A stretch of 64,000 bases of DNA. It comes from Lachnoclostridium sp. (GTDB lineage: Bacteria > Bacteroidota > Bacteroidia > Bacteroidales > Muribaculaceae). The stretch covers positions 744,612 to 808,611 of the forward strand of contig JAMPAP010000001.1 in the NCBI GenBank assembly GCA_023667185.1, given 5' to 3'. Shown piece by piece: positions 41,664 to 52,188 of the stretch; position 1 is the stretch's first letter; each line of letters starts with the position of its first letter. A program made the position numbers and the translations under genes. The notes beneath the pieces are model-generated. The model saw nothing but the letters and a program-made list of their open reading frames with translations. It was not told the DNA's origin and did not search any database.

Positions 41664-43987
41664 TTTCGACGACGGGTGGTTGTCTTCTTGGGTTTAGAGT
41701 CCTGCTCGGCGATAATTGCCATTACATCGTCGATAGTCAGGTCAGCAGCATTTTCGATATTCTTGGGGAGCTTATAGTTGCTCTTTTTGTAAGAGATATA
41801 GGGGCCGAAGCGTCCGCGGAGGATGCTGATATCATCATTGCCTTCGAAAGTTTTGATCACCTTCTCTGCATCGTCCTTGCGCTTCTTCTCAATAAGCTCG
41901 ATGGCTTCCTCAAGTGAGATGTCAAGCGGTGACATATCCTTTGGAATTGACACGAATTTACCATCGTGGCGAATGTAGGGACCGAATCGACCTACGGCGG
42001 CCACCACTGTCTTCCCTTCATAATCACCTAAGGTGCGTGGAAGGTCAAAGAGCTTGAGAGCCTCCTCGAGGGTAATATCAAATATCGATTGATCCTTGCG
42101 GAGAGAAGCAAAGCGTGGTTTGACGTCACCCTCGCCTGTACCTATCTGAACTACAGGTCCGAATCGACCTATTTTCACTGCCACAGGTTCGCCTGTAGCG
42201 GGGTCTACGCCGAGCTGCCGTTCGCCCACCTTATGCTCCAGACGGGTCTCCGAAGCCTTCTCCACCTGCGGGTGAAATATCTTGTAGAAGCGGCCTATCT
42301 CGGAGTGCCATTCGGCATTACCTTCGGCTATCTTGTCAAACTCTGATTCCATCCCGGCTGTGAAGTCATAGTCGAGGATGTTGGGGAAGTTCTCGGTAAG
42401 ATATTCATTTACAATTACTCCGGTGTCAGTAGGGATAAGTTTGCCCTTCTCGGCTCCGGTGGTCTCAGAGGCGATGGTTTTCCTGACTTTACCATCGGGT
42501 GTAAGGTTCATCACCACATAGTCACGCTTGGTGCCGACAGCCTCGCCCTTCTCTACGTATTCGCGATTCTGGATGGTGGAGATTGTAGGAGCGTAGGTTG
42601 AGGGGCGGCCTATGCCGAGTTCCTCCATCTTTTTCACAAGCGATGCCTCGGTATATCGGGGTGGAGCAAGCGTAAAGCGCTCGGTGGCAGTGACATCGGC
42701 AGCGGTGAGCTTTTCGCCTATGGTCATGTGGGGGAGCATGGGCTCTGACCCGCTGTCGGCGGTCTCATCGTCGCTGCTCTCAAGGTATACGCGGAGGAAA
42801 CCATCAAATTTCACAACCTCGCCTGTAGCGGTGAAGTGTTCAGGGCGCTTAGCCGGAGCAATCTCCACGGTAGTTTTTTCGATTACGGCATCAGCCATCT
42901 GCGATGCGAGAGTGCGCTGGCGAATAAGGCGGTAAAGCCGCTTTTCCTGAGCAGTTCCCTCGATTGATTCATGATCCACATAAGTGGGGCGGATAGCCTC
43001 GTGAGCCTCCTGTGCACCCTTTGAAGATGTATGATATTTACGGATGTGGAGATACTCCTTGCCGAGTTCCTTGGTAATGAGGTCAGAGATGGAATTAAGC
43101 GCAAGTGACGACAGGTTAAGCGAGTCAGTACGCATATAAGTGATGTGTCCGGCCTCATAGAGCCGCTGAGCCACCATCATGGTCTGCGATACGGTGAAGC
43201 CGAGCTTGCGCGATGCCTCCTGCTGGAGAGTTGAGGTGGTGAAGGGGGGCGCGGGAGATTTCTTTATGGGCTTCACGGCAATGTCAGTCACCTTGTAATC
43301 ACCACCGGCGCAGTCGTCAAGGAAAGCCTTGGCTGAAGCCTCGTCAGGGAGACGTTTTGACAGTTCGGCTTTCACTATAGTGCCGTCAGCGAGCTTGAAG
43401 TGAGCTGTGACGCGGAAATAGGGTTCCGATTTGAAATTCTCGATCTCCTTCTCGCGCTCCACGATCAGGCGCACGGCCACTGACTGCACACGTCCGGCCG
43501 AGAGTGACGGCTTGATCTTGCGCCATAGCACCGGCGACAGCTCGAAGCCCACGATGCGGTCAAGCACGCGGCGAGCCTGCTGGGCATCCACAAGGTCAAT
43601 GTCGATATCGCGAGGATTCTGAATAGCATTAAGAATGGCGTTTTTCGTAATCTCATGGAATACTATACGGCGTGTTTTGGCCGGATCGAGTCCGAGCACT
43701 TCAAAGAGATGCCATGCTATAGCTTCTCCCTCGCGGTCCTCATCGGATGCGAGCCATACTGTTTCAGCTGACTTAGCCGCTTTTTTCAGCTCGGCTACGA
43801 GCTGTTTCTTGTCGGCCGGGATTTCATAGATAGGAGCGAAATCAGAGTCGACATCGATACTGATGTCCTTCTTGCGCAGATCGCGTATATGACCATAGCT
43901 CGACATGACCTTATAGTCTTTGCCGAGAAATTTCTCAATGGTTTTGGCCTTGGCCGGAGATTCGACGATTACGAGATTTTTCACCAT
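41660..43987 (-). CDS. topA: DNA topoisomerase I
   Basis: A 775-aa type IA topoisomerase that relaxes negative supercoils. Toprim starts at MVKNLVIVESPAKAKTIEKF, with the acidic motif ASDEDREGEAIAWHL; the catalytic Tyr284 lies in ITYMRTDS; SLSAGRVQSVAVRLI and GIGRPSTYAPTIST follow. The C-terminus has repeated Topo_C-type modules (GRFGPVVQIGTGEG, GRFGPYIRHDGKFV, GRFGPYISYKKSNY) instead of C4 zinc fingers, as usual in Bacteroidetes. First gene with rluA-type synthase; a -7 element TACCTTTG (44032-44025) lies upstream. Confidence 0.97.
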   Translation of the reverse strand: MVKNLVIVESPAKAKTIEKFLGKDYKVMSSYGHIRDLRKKDISIDVDSDFAPIYEIPADKKQLVAELKKAAKSAETVWLASDEDREGEAIAWHLFEVLGLDPAKTRRIVFHEITKNAILNAIQNPRDIDIDLVDAQQARRVLDRIVGFELSPVLWRKIKPSLSAGRVQSVAVRLIVEREKEIENFKSEPYFRVTAHFKLADGTIVKAELSKRLPDEASAKAFLDDCAGGDYKVTDIAVKPIKKSPAPPFTTSTLQQEASRKLGFTVSQTMMVAQRLYEAGHITYMRTDSLNLSSLALNSISDLITKELGKEYLHIRKYHTSSKGAQEAHEAIRPTYVDHESIEGTAQEKRLYRLIRQRTLASQMADAVIEKTTVEIAPAKRPEHFTATGEVVKFDGFLRVYLESSDDETADSGSEPMLPHMTIGEKLTAADVTATERFTLAPPRYTEASLVKKMEELGIGRPSTYAPTISTIQNREYVEKGEAVGTKRDYVVMNLTPDGKVRKTIASETTGAEKGKLIPTDTGVIVNEYLTENFPNILDYDFTAGMESEFDKIAEGNAEWHSEIGRFYKIFHPQVEKASETRLEHKVGERQLGVDPATGEPVAVKIGRFGPVVQIGTGEGDVKPRFASLRKDQSIFDITLEEALKLFDLPRTLGDYEGKTVVAAVGRFGPYIRHDGKFVSIPKDMSPLDISLEEAIELIEKKRKDDAEKVIKTFEGNDDISILRGRFGPYISYKKSNYKLPKNIENAADLTIDDVMAIIAEQDSKPKKTTTRRRK

Positions 43988-44084
43988 TTACACATTATAT
44001 AAGTGAATATGCTATTTCAGCCCACAAAGGTAGACAATTTTTTATAATAAACGTGCTTCTGCCGATAAAAGTTCTTGTAGTCAC

Positions 44085-45434
44085 CTACTTGGTGACTACA
44101 GTGACGTCATCAGTATCAGCAAAGAGTGTTTGGCTCAAGCGATTGAGGGCTTTCACCTTGTCACAGGCACGGATCAGGAACGAGATATTACGATCAGAAC
44201 CGCCGTAAGAAATCATCCTGACGGGTATATCGCCAAGCGCCTGGAGGGCAAGCGATTCAAGTCCGGTATTGGTCCACTCGAGGTTACCTACGACGCAGAT
44301 TATCACCATATCATGATCGATAGTTACGGTGCCGAACTGCTTGAGTTCGTCGATAATCTCGGGGAGGAATCTTGCGGCATCTACCGTAAGCGATACGCCC
44401 ACCTCCGATGTGGCAATCATGTCGACAGGGGTCTTGTATTTCTCAAACGTAGCAAACACGCGGTTCAGGAATCCGTAGGCAAGGAGCATACGCGAGCTCT
44501 TGATTTTCAGCGCTGTTACATTATCCTTGGCGGCTACAGCCTTGATGCAGGGTGTGGTGATGCAGTTGTAGATCACGGTGCCTGGAGCATCAGGCTCCAT
44601 AGTGTTGAGAAGCCTTACGGGGATATTGTTGACCTTAGCCGGGAGCACACAGGTGGGGTGCAGGATTTTTGCGCCGAAATAGGCAAGCTCGGCAGCCTCC
44701 TCATAGTGAAGCTCATGGACAGGACGGGTGCCCTCTACATAGCGGGGGTCATTGTTGTGCATACCGTCAATGTCAGTCCATATCTCGATCTCTTCAGCCT
44801 CAACGGCCGCGCCTATCAGCGAGGCGGTATAGTCGCTGCCGCCGCGCTGGAGGTTGTCCACCTCGCCGCGGGCATTACGGCATATAAAGCCTTGGGTTAC
44901 GTAGATATCCGCGTCAGCATACTTATCGAGCAGTGCGCCAATATTCAGTGCTATGTAGTTGGCGTCAGGCTCGCCGTTCTCGTCAGTTTTCATAAACTCA
45001 AGAGCCGGGAGCGCCTCGGCATGGATGCCGCGCTCGTTGAGCAGGATGGTCATCATGGCCACTGACATTATCTCACCCTGAGCCAGGATAATCTTCTCTT
45101 CCACCGAGGTGAAAGTGTCACGAGATGCAAACGAGCGGATATAGTTGAAGCACGACTTGATCTCACGCAGAGCCTTCTCGCGCGACTCGTAGGAGTCATA
45201 CAGCGTGGCGAGCGTCTTCAGATACTTCGACTCCAGGAGGTTAATAGTCTCCTTGGCGCCGTTAAGGTTGCGCTTGTAGAGATAATCAGCTATCTCTACA
45301 AGCGTATTGGTAGTGCCTGACATGGCTGAGAGCACGATAATGTTTTTGCCACGTGGAGCCACGAGTGAAGCTACGTGACGGATGCGCTCAGCCGAGCCAA
45401 CAGAGGTGCCACCGAATTTCAGAACCTTCATCAC
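44085..45434 (-). CDS. Aspartate kinase (monofunctional)
   Basis: A 449-aa enzyme that phosphorylates aspartate, the first step to lysine, threonine and methionine. The start [16 protein letters not shown] is the kinase signature, with [16 protein letters not shown] and [17 protein letters not shown] as substrate-binding regions, and two ACT domains at about residues 300-445 ([37 protein letters not shown]) that would sense lysine or threonine. Its start overlaps the alaS stop by 4 bases. Called lysC in many genomes, but the feedback amino acid cannot be read from the sequence. Confidence 0.93.
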   Translation of the reverse strand: MMKVLKFGGTSVGSAERIRHVASLVAPRGKNIIVLSAMSGTTNTLVEIADYLYKRNLNGAKETINLLESKYLKTLATLYDSYESREKALREIKSCFNYIRSFASRDTFTSVEEKIILAQGEIMSVAMMTILLNERGIHAEALPALEFMKTDENGEPDANYIALNIGALLDKYADADIYVTQGFICRNARGEVDNLQRGGSDYTASLIGAAVEAEEIEIWTDIDGMHNNDPRYVEGTRPVHELHYEEAAELAYFGAKILHPTCVLPAKVNNIPVRLLNTMEPDAPGTVIYNCITTPCIKAVAAKDNVTALKIKSSRMLLAYGFLNRVFATFEKYKTPVDMIATSEVGVSLTVDAARFLPEIIDELKQFGTVTIDHDMVIICVVGNLEWTNTGLESLALQALGDIPVRMISYGGSDRNISFLIRACDKVKALNRLSQTLFADTDDVTVVTK

Positions 45435-48052
45435 TCGGCGATTTTTTCGTTCATCTGACGGAATGCTGCTGCCAGACCCTCGCTGTCCTTACCGCCGGCC
45501 TGGGCAAATCCGGGCTGGCCACCGCCACCGCCCTTGATATTCTTGGCAGCTTCGCGGATGATAGTGGAGGCATTGAGCCCACCCTTTACGAGGTCGTCAG
45601 TGAGCATGATGGTCAGCAGCGGACGCTTCGACATATCAGTGGTCGCGGCGATAAACGCAGTAGCTTCGGGTGACTGCTGGCGCACGGCAAATGCTACATT
45701 TTTCACCACCTCAGGCAGGCGAACACCTGTCATGCTTACCACCTTGATGCCATTCTGCTCTTTGGCAGCCTTAAGGAGGTCAGAAGTCAGATTCTTGATC
45801 TTTTCCTTGAAATATTCATCGGCCTGGCGACGGAGTTCGGCATTCTCCTCGATCGACTTCTTGATAGCGGTCACGATGTCAGGAGCGTTATGGAACAGTT
45901 CGCCGAGCTGGTGAAGCGTGTCAGAGAGGTTGTCGACGAGCTCCTCGGCGCGGGCAGCGGTCACGGCCTCGATGCGTCGGATACCGGCTGCGATAGAGCT
46001 TTCAGAGATGATGCGTATCATACCGATATTACCGGTATTTGCGGCATGAGTACCACCGCAGAGCTCCACAGAGTCGCCGTAGCGGATCACACGCACCTCC
46101 TCGCCATATTTTTCACCGAAGAGAGCCATAGCGCCCATGTCAAGAGCCTCAGCGATAGGCACACAGCGGTGCTCGTCGAGAGCTATTGCCTGGCGCACCA
46201 TAGCGTTGGCGATTTTCTCAGCCTTACGCAGCTCCTCGGGGGTAACCTTCTGGTAGTGAGAGAAGTCGAAGCGGAGCACATCCGGGCTAACATATGAACC
46301 CTTCTGCTCGACGTGGGTGCCGAGCACGGTGCGCAAGGCGTGGTGGAGCAGGTGAGTGGCTGTGTGGTTACACTCGGTAGCGCGGCGAGCCTCCTCGTTG
46401 ATAAATGCCTCAAACTCGGCATTGGGGTCAGCCGGCAACTTATGGGTAAGATGTACGGCGATACCGTTTTCGCGCTTTGTGTCATAGATTTCGATTCGCT
46501 CGTCGCCGTTGACAAGCCAGCCGGTGTCACCCACCTGACCGCCCATCTCGGCATAGAACGGGGTGGGGGAGATGATGAGCTGATAGTATTCTTTGTTTTT
46601 CTGAGTGACCTTGCGGTAGCGCAGGATGTGGCAGAGTGAAGATGTAGCGTCGTAGCCTACGAATTCGGGGTCTCCTTCGCGGAGCACTACCCAGTCGCCG
46701 GTCTCTACGGCCGAGGCATTACGGGCGCGTGCTTTCTGAGCCTCCATTTCCACGTCAAAACCCTTGCGGTCAAGTGACATACCGCGCTCTTTGAGGATAA
46801 GCTCGGTAAGGTCAAGCGGGAAACCGTAAGTGTCATAAAGCACGAAGGCGTCTTTGCCGGAGATTTCAGTTTTACCCTCGGCTTGAGCCTTGGTGATGGC
46901 ATCGTCGAGGATGGCGATACCCTTGTCGAGGGTGCGCAGGAACGATTCTTCCTCCTCCTTGATGACCTTCATGATGAGTTCACGCTGGGCAGCGATTTCG
47001 GGATAAGCCTCGCCCATGGAGTCAATGAGGGTGTTGACGAGCTTATACATGAATGCCTGCTTCTGTTCGAGGAATGTATAAGCATAGCGCACGGCGCGGC
47101 GCAGAATGCGGCGTATCACATATCCGGCCTTGGCATTGCCGGGAAGCTGCGAGTCAGCGATAGAGAAGGAGATGGTGCGTACATGGTCAGCGATAACGCG
47201 CATAGCCACATCCACCTTGTGATCCTTGCCGTAGGTATAGCCTGAAAGCTCTGAGATCTTGTTGATCAGCGGTGTGAAGACGTCAGTGTCATAGTTTGAC
47301 TTCTTGCCCTGAAGAGCCATGCAGAGGCGCTCGAAGCCCATACCGGTGTCGATCACCTTGGCGGGCAGAGGTTCGAGTGAGCCATCGGCCTTACGGTTGT
47401 ACTGCATGAATACGAGGTTCCATATCTCGATCACCAGAGGGTTGTCATGGTTGACGAGCGAAGCACCGTCCACCTGAGCGCGTTCCTCGTCAGAGCGGAG
47501 GTCAATATGGATTTCGGAGCAGGGGCCGCAGGGGCCTGTATCACCCATTTCCCAGAAGTTGTCGTGCTTGTTGCCATTGATGATATGGGATGCCGGGAGA
47601 TGTTTTTCCCAGTAGCCGACGGCTTCGTTGTCGCGCTCGAGTCCCTCTTCGGCAGAGCCTTCGAATACGGTGGCGTAGAGGCGGTCAGGGTCGAGCTTCA
47701 GCACGTCGACAAGGTATTCCCATGCCCAGTCGATAGCCTCTTTCTTGAAATAATCGCCAAACGACCAGTTGCCGAGCATCTCAAACATGGTGTGGTGATA
47801 AGTGTCCATACCCACTTCCTCGAGGTCGTTATGCTTGCCACTGACGCGCAGACATTTCTGCGAGTCGGCCACACGCTGATATCGCGCGGGGGCGTTGCCT
47901 AAAATAATGTCTTTGAACTGGTTCATGCCGGCGTTGGTGAACATCAGGGTGGGGTCATCCTTGATTACCATCGGGGCAGAGGGGACGATGTGGTGTCCCT
48001 TGGATTGGAAAAACTCCTTGAAGGAGTTGCGTATTTCCTTTGCTGTCAGCAT
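45431..48052 (-). CDS. alaS: Alanyl-tRNA synthetase
   Basis: An 873-aa class II synthetase charging tRNA-Ala. The start [20 protein letters not shown] and motif [18 protein letters not shown] are standard; the editing domain holds [12 protein letters not shown] (HxxxH) and [10 protein letters not shown] (CxxxH), needed for clearing Ser/Gly-tRNA-Ala; the C-terminus has a DHHA1-type end with [16 protein letters not shown]. Length is typical. It overlaps the aspartokinase start by 4 bases. A -7 element TAACTTTG lies at 48097-48090. Confidence 0.97.
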   Translation of the reverse strand: MLTAKEIRNSFKEFFQSKGHHIVPSAPMVIKDDPTLMFTNAGMNQFKDIILGNAPARYQRVADSQKCLRVSGKHNDLEEVGMDTYHHTMFEMLGNWSFGDYFKKEAIDWAWEYLVDVLKLDPDRLYATVFEGSAEEGLERDNEAVGYWEKHLPASHIINGNKHDNFWEMGDTGPCGPCSEIHIDLRSDEERAQVDGASLVNHDNPLVIEIWNLVFMQYNRKADGSLEPLPAKVIDTGMGFERLCMALQGKKSNYDTDVFTPLINKISELSGYTYGKDHKVDVAMRVIADHVRTISFSIADSQLPGNAKAGYVIRRILRRAVRYAYTFLEQKQAFMYKLVNTLIDSMGEAYPEIAAQRELIMKVIKEEEESFLRTLDKGIAILDDAITKAQAEGKTEISGKDAFVLYDTYGFPLDLTELILKERGMSLDRKGFDVEMEAQKARARNASAVETGDWVVLREGDPEFVGYDATSSLCHILRYRKVTQKNKEYYQLIISPTPFYAEMGGQVGDTGWLVNGDERIEIYDTKRENGIAVHLTHKLPADPNAEFEAFINEEARRATECNHTATHLLHHALRTVLGTHVEQKGSYVSPDVLRFDFSHYQKVTPEELRKAEKIANAMVRQAIALDEHRCVPIAEALDMGAMALFGEKYGEEVRVIRYGDSVELCGGTHAANTGNIGMIRIISESSIAAGIRRIEAVTAARAEELVDNLSDTLHQLGELFHNAPDIVTAIKKSIEENAELRRQADEYFKEKIKNLTSDLLKAAKEQNGIKVVSMTGVRLPEVVKNVAFAVRQQSPEATAFIAATTDMSKRPLLTIMLTDDLVKGGLNASTIIREAAKNIKGGGGGQPGFAQAGGKDSEGLAAAFRQMNEKIAE

Positions 48053-48105
48053 ATTTGTGTAAATGATTAACTTATTTCGAAATAATGCGCAAAGTTACGA
48101 AATAA

Positions 48106-48137
48106 TTTGCAAATCCGGGCTAAAAGCTGTAATTTTG
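48106..48137 (+). promoter_or_regulatory. Promoter for the MerR-mltG unit
   Basis: TTTG (48106-48109), 20 bp, TAATTTTG (48130-48137), 9 bases before the ATG, so near-leaderless. The divergent alaS -7 element (TAACTTTG, minus strand, 48090-48097) lies just left of it. Confidence 0.75.
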
Positions 48138-48146
48138 TGATTACGT

Positions 48147-48485
48147 ATGGACGAATCATTAAATAAAAAATACTATCGTATCCGCGAGGTAGCCGACATT
48201 GTGGGGGTGCCTTGCTCAACGCTAAGGTTTTGGGAATCACAGTTTCCCGACCTCTCGCCGCAGCGTAACAGCCACTCTACACGCTTCTACACTCCGGCCG
48301 ATATCGAGACTGTAAGGATTATCAATTATCTGATTAAAGAGAAGGGGCTGAAGATAGAAGCAGCTCGAGAGCAGATGCGTATCAACCGCAGCGGTGTCGA
48401 CCGGCGCCTCGAAGTGATCGACCGCCTTAAGAATGTCAGCGCTGACCTTACCCGGCTTATCGACTCTCTTCACACTCTAAGGTAA
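48147..48485 (+). CDS. MerR family transcriptional regulator
   Basis: A 112-aa protein with a MerR winged-helix DNA-binding domain: YRIREVADIVGVPCSTLRFW then ESQFPDLSPQRNSHSTRFYT and the second helix block IINYLIKEKGLKIEAAREQM. It lacks a recognisable ligand- or metal-binding C-terminus (no conserved Cys pair), so it belongs to the small MerR group common in Bacteroidetes near cell-wall genes. It overlaps mltG by one base and probably regulates it or an unseen target. Confidence 0.9.
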   Translation: MDESLNKKYYRIREVADIVGVPCSTLRFWESQFPDLSPQRNSHSTRFYTPADIETVRIINYLIKEKGLKIEAAREQMRINRSGVDRRLEVIDRLKNVSADLTRLIDSLHTLR

Positions 48486-49567
48486 TGACAATGAACGATA
48501 AAACGTCAAGTAAGAAGAAATCTGCAGCCAAGAAGAAAACGCCCGACACCTTCTGGCGGCGCAATTCCTTGGCTATACTCATCACAGCCATCGCTCTGCC
48601 GGTGGTGGTGATATGCTTCCTTTTTCTTTTCGCGCTTAACTCCTACTCGGGCGAAGATACCATGCTCTATATCCCGGCCTCGGCAACTCAGGCTCAGGTG
48701 AAAGACTCGCTCAAGACTCGCCTGGGCTCGTCAGACGGCACTCGTGTGTATCTGCTATGGCGGATGTCAGGCGGCAAGCCGGAGGTAGCTCATGGTGCCT
48801 ACAATCTTGAGCATGGGCGGAGCGCTCTTTCTATAGCTCGCCAGCTGAAAAATGGTCGTCAGACCCCCGTCAAGGTGACATTCCCTGCTGTCCGCACCAT
48901 GGATAACCTTGCCGAGCGCGTGACCCGTAATCTTGAAATCACTCCGGAGGAATTTCTCGAGGCCTGCCGTAAGGTACTTCCTGACAGTGGGTTCAGAGCT
49001 GAGCAATTCCCTGCAGCTTTTCTTCCGGATACTTACGAATTTTACTGGACTTCATCGGGCGAAACCGTGGTGAAGCGACTGCTGGAGTACCGTAACCGCT
49101 TCTGGACAGCAGATCGCATAGCCCGTGCCCGTAGCCTCGGCCTTTCGAAAGTCGACGTGGCCACGCTCGCTTCTATAGTGGAAGAGGAGACCGCCAAGCG
49201 TGATGAGCGGCCGCTCGTGGCTCGCCTCTATCTTAACCGATTGAAAAAGAAGATGCGCCTCCAGGCCGACCCCACCGTAAAGTTTGCTACCGGCGACTTC
49301 ACCCTGCGCCGTATCGGTGCCGAGCATTTGGCTATAAATTCGCCATACAATACATATAAGGTCAACGGTTTGCCGCCCGGCCCGATACGAGTGCCTGAGG
49401 CATTGACCCTCGATGCGGTGCTTAATGCTCCGGAGCACCCTTATATATATATGTGTGCCAAGGCTGATTTCTCGGGTTATCATGACTTCGAGGTCGACTA
49501 TCAGGCCCATGTGGCAAATGCCCGCCGCTATCAGGCCGAACTTAACCGTCGAGGCATCAAAAAGTAA
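48485..49567 (+). CDS. mltG: Endolytic transglycosylase MltG
   Basis: A 360-aa inner-membrane lytic transglycosylase that cuts nascent peptidoglycan strands. A Lys-rich cytoplasmic start is followed by a membrane segment (SLAILITAIALPVVVICFLF), a LysM-like region, and the YceG domain with the catalytic Glu cluster at 233-235 (VATLASIVEEETAKRDERPL) and LQADPTVKFATGD, then INSPYNTYKVNGLPPGPI. The usual E. coli counterpart is about 340 aa. It overlaps the MerR gene stop by one base; an ATG two codons later (48491) is also possible. Confidence 0.95.
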   Translation: MTMNDKTSSKKKSAAKKKTPDTFWRRNSLAILITAIALPVVVICFLFLFALNSYSGEDTMLYIPASATQAQVKDSLKTRLGSSDGTRVYLLWRMSGGKPEVAHGAYNLEHGRSALSIARQLKNGRQTPVKVTFPAVRTMDNLAERVTRNLEITPEEFLEACRKVLPDSGFRAEQFPAAFLPDTYEFYWTSSGETVVKRLLEYRNRFWTADRIARARSLGLSKVDVATLASIVEEETAKRDERPLVARLYLNRLKKKMRLQADPTVKFATGDFTLRRIGAEHLAINSPYNTYKVNGLPPGPIRVPEALTLDAVLNAPEHPYIYMCAKADFSGYHDFEVDYQAHVANARRYQAELNRRGIKK

Positions 49568-49572
49568 AAGCT

Positions 49573-50406
49573 ATGGGCAAACTGTTTTTAGGTGAAAGTC
49601 TGTCAGTGTTCCGCTCGCTTGAGGATATCTCGTTTGTGAAATTCCCCTGCAAGCTGGAGTGGCTGCTTTTGGCTGTGTGTATACGCGGCTCGGTGTCGGC
49701 ACGTGTTGATCTCGTCAACCGCCGCATGGATGCCAATTCCATTATGGTGCTTCGTCCCGGTCATACCGTCGACCTTTGCCGGGCTTCGGACGATTTTGAA
49801 GGGTATTTTATTGTGCTTCAGGAGGAAAAGATTCATCACCTCTTGCCATCGATGAAGTATCTTGCACCTTATTCGATTCATTTCAAGGATAATCCTATCG
49901 TTAAGCTCTCCGATACCGATATCGAGTCGCAGCGCGCTATATGCGACCTGCTGACTGTGAAGCTCTCTGAGCCGCAGCGCCCATATCATGATATGTCGGT
50001 AAGCTCGCTTGTGCAACTGCTTTTCTATGAGACTCTAAGCATATACGCCATTAATTCAGGCGATCTATCCTCCCATCATACCCGCCGCGAGGAGCTCCTT
50101 GGCTCGTTTATCGACCTTGTGGAGCATCATTATCGCGACCAGCGGTCAGTAGGGTTCTATGCCGAGAAGCTTTGCGTCACACCCAAACATCTGTCATCAG
50201 TGCTCAAGGAGGTCAGCGGAAAGACAGCCGGAGAGTGGATAGACTACCGCGTGATTCTCGAGGCCAAGCTGATGCTCCGGTCATCCTCAATGACTATTCA
50301 GGAAATCAGCCTTGCGCTGAATTTCTCCAATCAGTCGTTTTTCGGAAAATATTTCAAGCACCTCACCGGCAAGTCGCCGCGTGAATTTAGAGCTAATATC
50401 TCATGA
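49573..50406 (+). CDS. AraC family transcriptional regulator
   Basis: A 277-aa regulator. Residues 1-155 form an AraC-type cupin-like sensory region (LLAVCIRGSVSARVDLVNRR, MVLRPGHTVDLCRASDDFEG); residues 175-275 hold two helix-turn-helices ending in the family signature (YAEKLCVTPKHLSSVLKEVS, IQEISLALNFSNQSFFGKYF, KHLTGKSPREFR). It starts 5 bases after mltG and overlaps the TPR gene by 4 bases. Its target and inducer are not visible. Confidence 0.93.
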   Translation: MGKLFLGESLSVFRSLEDISFVKFPCKLEWLLLAVCIRGSVSARVDLVNRRMDANSIMVLRPGHTVDLCRASDDFEGYFIVLQEEKIHHLLPSMKYLAPYSIHFKDNPIVKLSDTDIESQRAICDLLTVKLSEPQRPYHDMSVSSLVQLLFYETLSIYAINSGDLSSHHTRREELLGSFIDLVEHHYRDQRSVGFYAEKLCVTPKHLSSVLKEVSGKTAGEWIDYRVILEAKLMLRSSSMTIQEISLALNFSNQSFFGKYFKHLTGKSPREFRANIS

Positions 50407-51212
50407 AACGATATATAATACTGATTTTTACAGCATTAATCATCTTATCTGCATCAGCGGCTGACTATCTGAGCCTTGTAGAGGAGGCCGATAAAGCTAT
50501 CGAGGCCTCTGACTGGAACAGGGCTGACAGTCTGCTGGTCAGCGCCATGCAGCTTGAGCCAACTAATGAGTCAAATGTGATGTTGCTCTCCAACGTTGGT
50601 ATGCTGCGCTTTTATGCCGGGCGTGACTCGGCAGCTATCGAGGCTCTCAACGAGGCTCATCGCATAGTCCCGCGCTCCACCACCATCCTGGCCAACCGTG
50701 CCACAGTGTTTCTCGGGACGGGGCGCTATGCTGAGGCTCTTAACGACTATAATGCTATACTGCAACTTGATTCGCTTAATGCCGATGCCCGATTCAACCG
50801 TGGCATCCTGCTTCTACGCTCAGGCGACATTGCTGATGCCACCACTGATATCCTGCTACTCGACAGCATAGCCCCGGGTTCGTATCATGCTGATGTCGCT
50901 ATGGGCTCACTGCTCAGTGCTAAAGGGTGTTACGAAGACGCAGCTATCCGCTATAGTCATGTGATTGATATTGACCCACAGCCTGACTATTATGCTGCCC
51001 GCGCCCTCTGCTATCTAATGACTGACCGTCTTGCAGATGCCTCGTCGGACATCGCCGCCGGGCTCGAAATAGATCCTGAGGATGGTGAACTTTATCTCTA
51101 TCGGGCTGTTCTTAACAAAATGCGTTACCGCCCTGACGATGCTGATGCTGATGCTCGCCGTGCTATAGCACTCGGCATCGATCCGAAGCGGGCCGCTTCA
51201 TTACTACACTAA
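50403..51212 (+). CDS. Exported tetratricopeptide repeat protein
   Basis: A 269-aa protein with a signal peptide ([15 protein letters not shown]) and about six TPR units, for example [60 protein letters not shown] and [23 protein letters not shown] arrays mediate protein-protein contacts; partners are unknown. It overlaps the AraC gene by 4 bases and ends 1 base before rsgA, so all three are cotranscribed. Confidence 0.88.
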   Translation: MKRYIILIFTALIILSASAADYLSLVEEADKAIEASDWNRADSLLVSAMQLEPTNESNVMLLSNVGMLRFYAGRDSAAIEALNEAHRIVPRSTTILANRATVFLGTGRYAEALNDYNAILQLDSLNADARFNRGILLLRSGDIADATTDILLLDSIAPGSYHADVAMGSLLSAKGCYEDAAIRYSHVIDIDPQPDYYAARALCYLMTDRLADASSDIAAGLEIDPEDGELYLYRAVLNKMRYRPDDADADARRAIALGIDPKRAASLLH

Positions 51213-51213
51213 T

Positions 51214-52158
51214 ATGAAAGGACTTGTAATCAAAAATACCGGGTCTTCCTACCTCGTCGCTACTGACGACGGCGCTCAGGTGGCCTGCAAGGTGAAGGGC
51301 AATTTCCGCCTCAAAGGTATCCGTACTACTTCACCCGTGGCCGTGGGCGACCGCGTGGAAATCTCTGATCCTAAGGGAGGTGAGGCTTATATAACAGCTA
51401 TCGAACCCCGCTCCAACTATATCATACGTCGCGCTTCAAATCTCTCGAAGCAAGGGCATATTATCGCGGCAAATCTCGACCAGGCTGCGCTGATAGTAAC
51501 GCTGGTTCATCCGGTCACATCCACCACCTTTATTGACCGCTTTCTCGCCACCTCCGAGGCTTATCGTGTGCCGGCTATCGTGGTTATCAATAAGATAGAC
51601 CTGCTCGATACGGAAGAAGATAAGGAGTATCTTAATGCTGTAGCATACCTCTATGAATCAATAGGTTACAAAGTGGTAAAGCTATCGGCTCGCACTGGAG
51701 AAGGGCTCGACTCGCTGCGGCAGCTGCTCGACGGAAAAATCACTCTGCTTTCAGGTAACTCAGGTGTGGGTAAATCTACGATTATCAATGACTTGATACC
51801 GGGTATTGACATTGCAACGGCTGAAATTTCTGCCACCCACGACACCGGAATGCACACCACTACTTTCTCAGAAATGTATAAGTTGCCCGGACTGTCGGAT
51901 GGCTCGTATATTATTGATACACCGGGAGTAAAGGGATTCGGTACACTTGAATTTGATAAATACGAGGTAGGGCATTTCTTCCCTGAAATATTCAGAGAAT
52001 CAGCTAATTGTCGTTACAGCAACTGCACCCATACCCATGAGCCGGGATGTGCTGTCCGCGAGGCTGTGGATGATCACCGCATCGCCGAGTCACGGTATGC
52101 TTCCTACCTGTCAATCCTTGAGGATGAGGAGGAAAACAAGTACCGCAAGGCGTATTAG
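51214..52158 (+). CDS. rsgA: Ribosome small-subunit biogenesis GTPase RsgA
   Basis: A 314-aa circularly permuted GTPase that checks late 30S assembly. An OB-fold ([40 protein letters not shown]) is followed by motifs in permuted order: NKIDLLD (G4), GNSGVGKST at residues 181-189 (G1), then DTPGVKGFG (G3). The C-terminal zinc site is [14 protein letters not shown]. Complete and of normal length. Last gene of the plus-strand operon and followed by a terminator hairpin shared with the convergent receptor. Confidence 0.96.
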   Translation: MKGLVIKNTGSSYLVATDDGAQVACKVKGNFRLKGIRTTSPVAVGDRVEISDPKGGEAYITAIEPRSNYIIRRASNLSKQGHIIAANLDQAALIVTLVHPVTSTTFIDRFLATSEAYRVPAIVVINKIDLLDTEEDKEYLNAVAYLYESIGYKVVKLSARTGEGLDSLRQLLDGKITLLSGNSGVGKSTIINDLIPGIDIATAEISATHDTGMHTTTFSEMYKLPGLSDGSYIIDTPGVKGFGTLEFDKYEVGHFFPEIFRESANCRYSNCTHTHEPGCAVREAVDDHRIAESRYASYLSILEDEEENKYRKAY

Positions 52159-52178
52159 AGCCTTATGAGACAGGCTCT
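52157..52178. terminator. Bidirectional terminator between rsgA and receptor gene
   Basis: AGAGCCT pairs with AGGCTCT over an 8-nt loop between convergent genes; it overlaps the last two bases of the rsgA stop. Confidence 0.65.
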
Positions 52179-52179
52179 T

Positions 52180-52188
52180 AGTGACGAT
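52180..52188 (+). repeat. AGTGACGAT element at the receptor gene stop
   Basis: TTAGTGACGATTAA (52178-52191). The trailing TTA is the minus-strand stop codon of the receptor gene. Confidence 0.55.

Noticed and set aside
44130-45065. 311-aa plus-strand open frame
   Set aside because: It is the antisense shadow of the aspartokinase gene; codon usage and homology belong to the minus strand.
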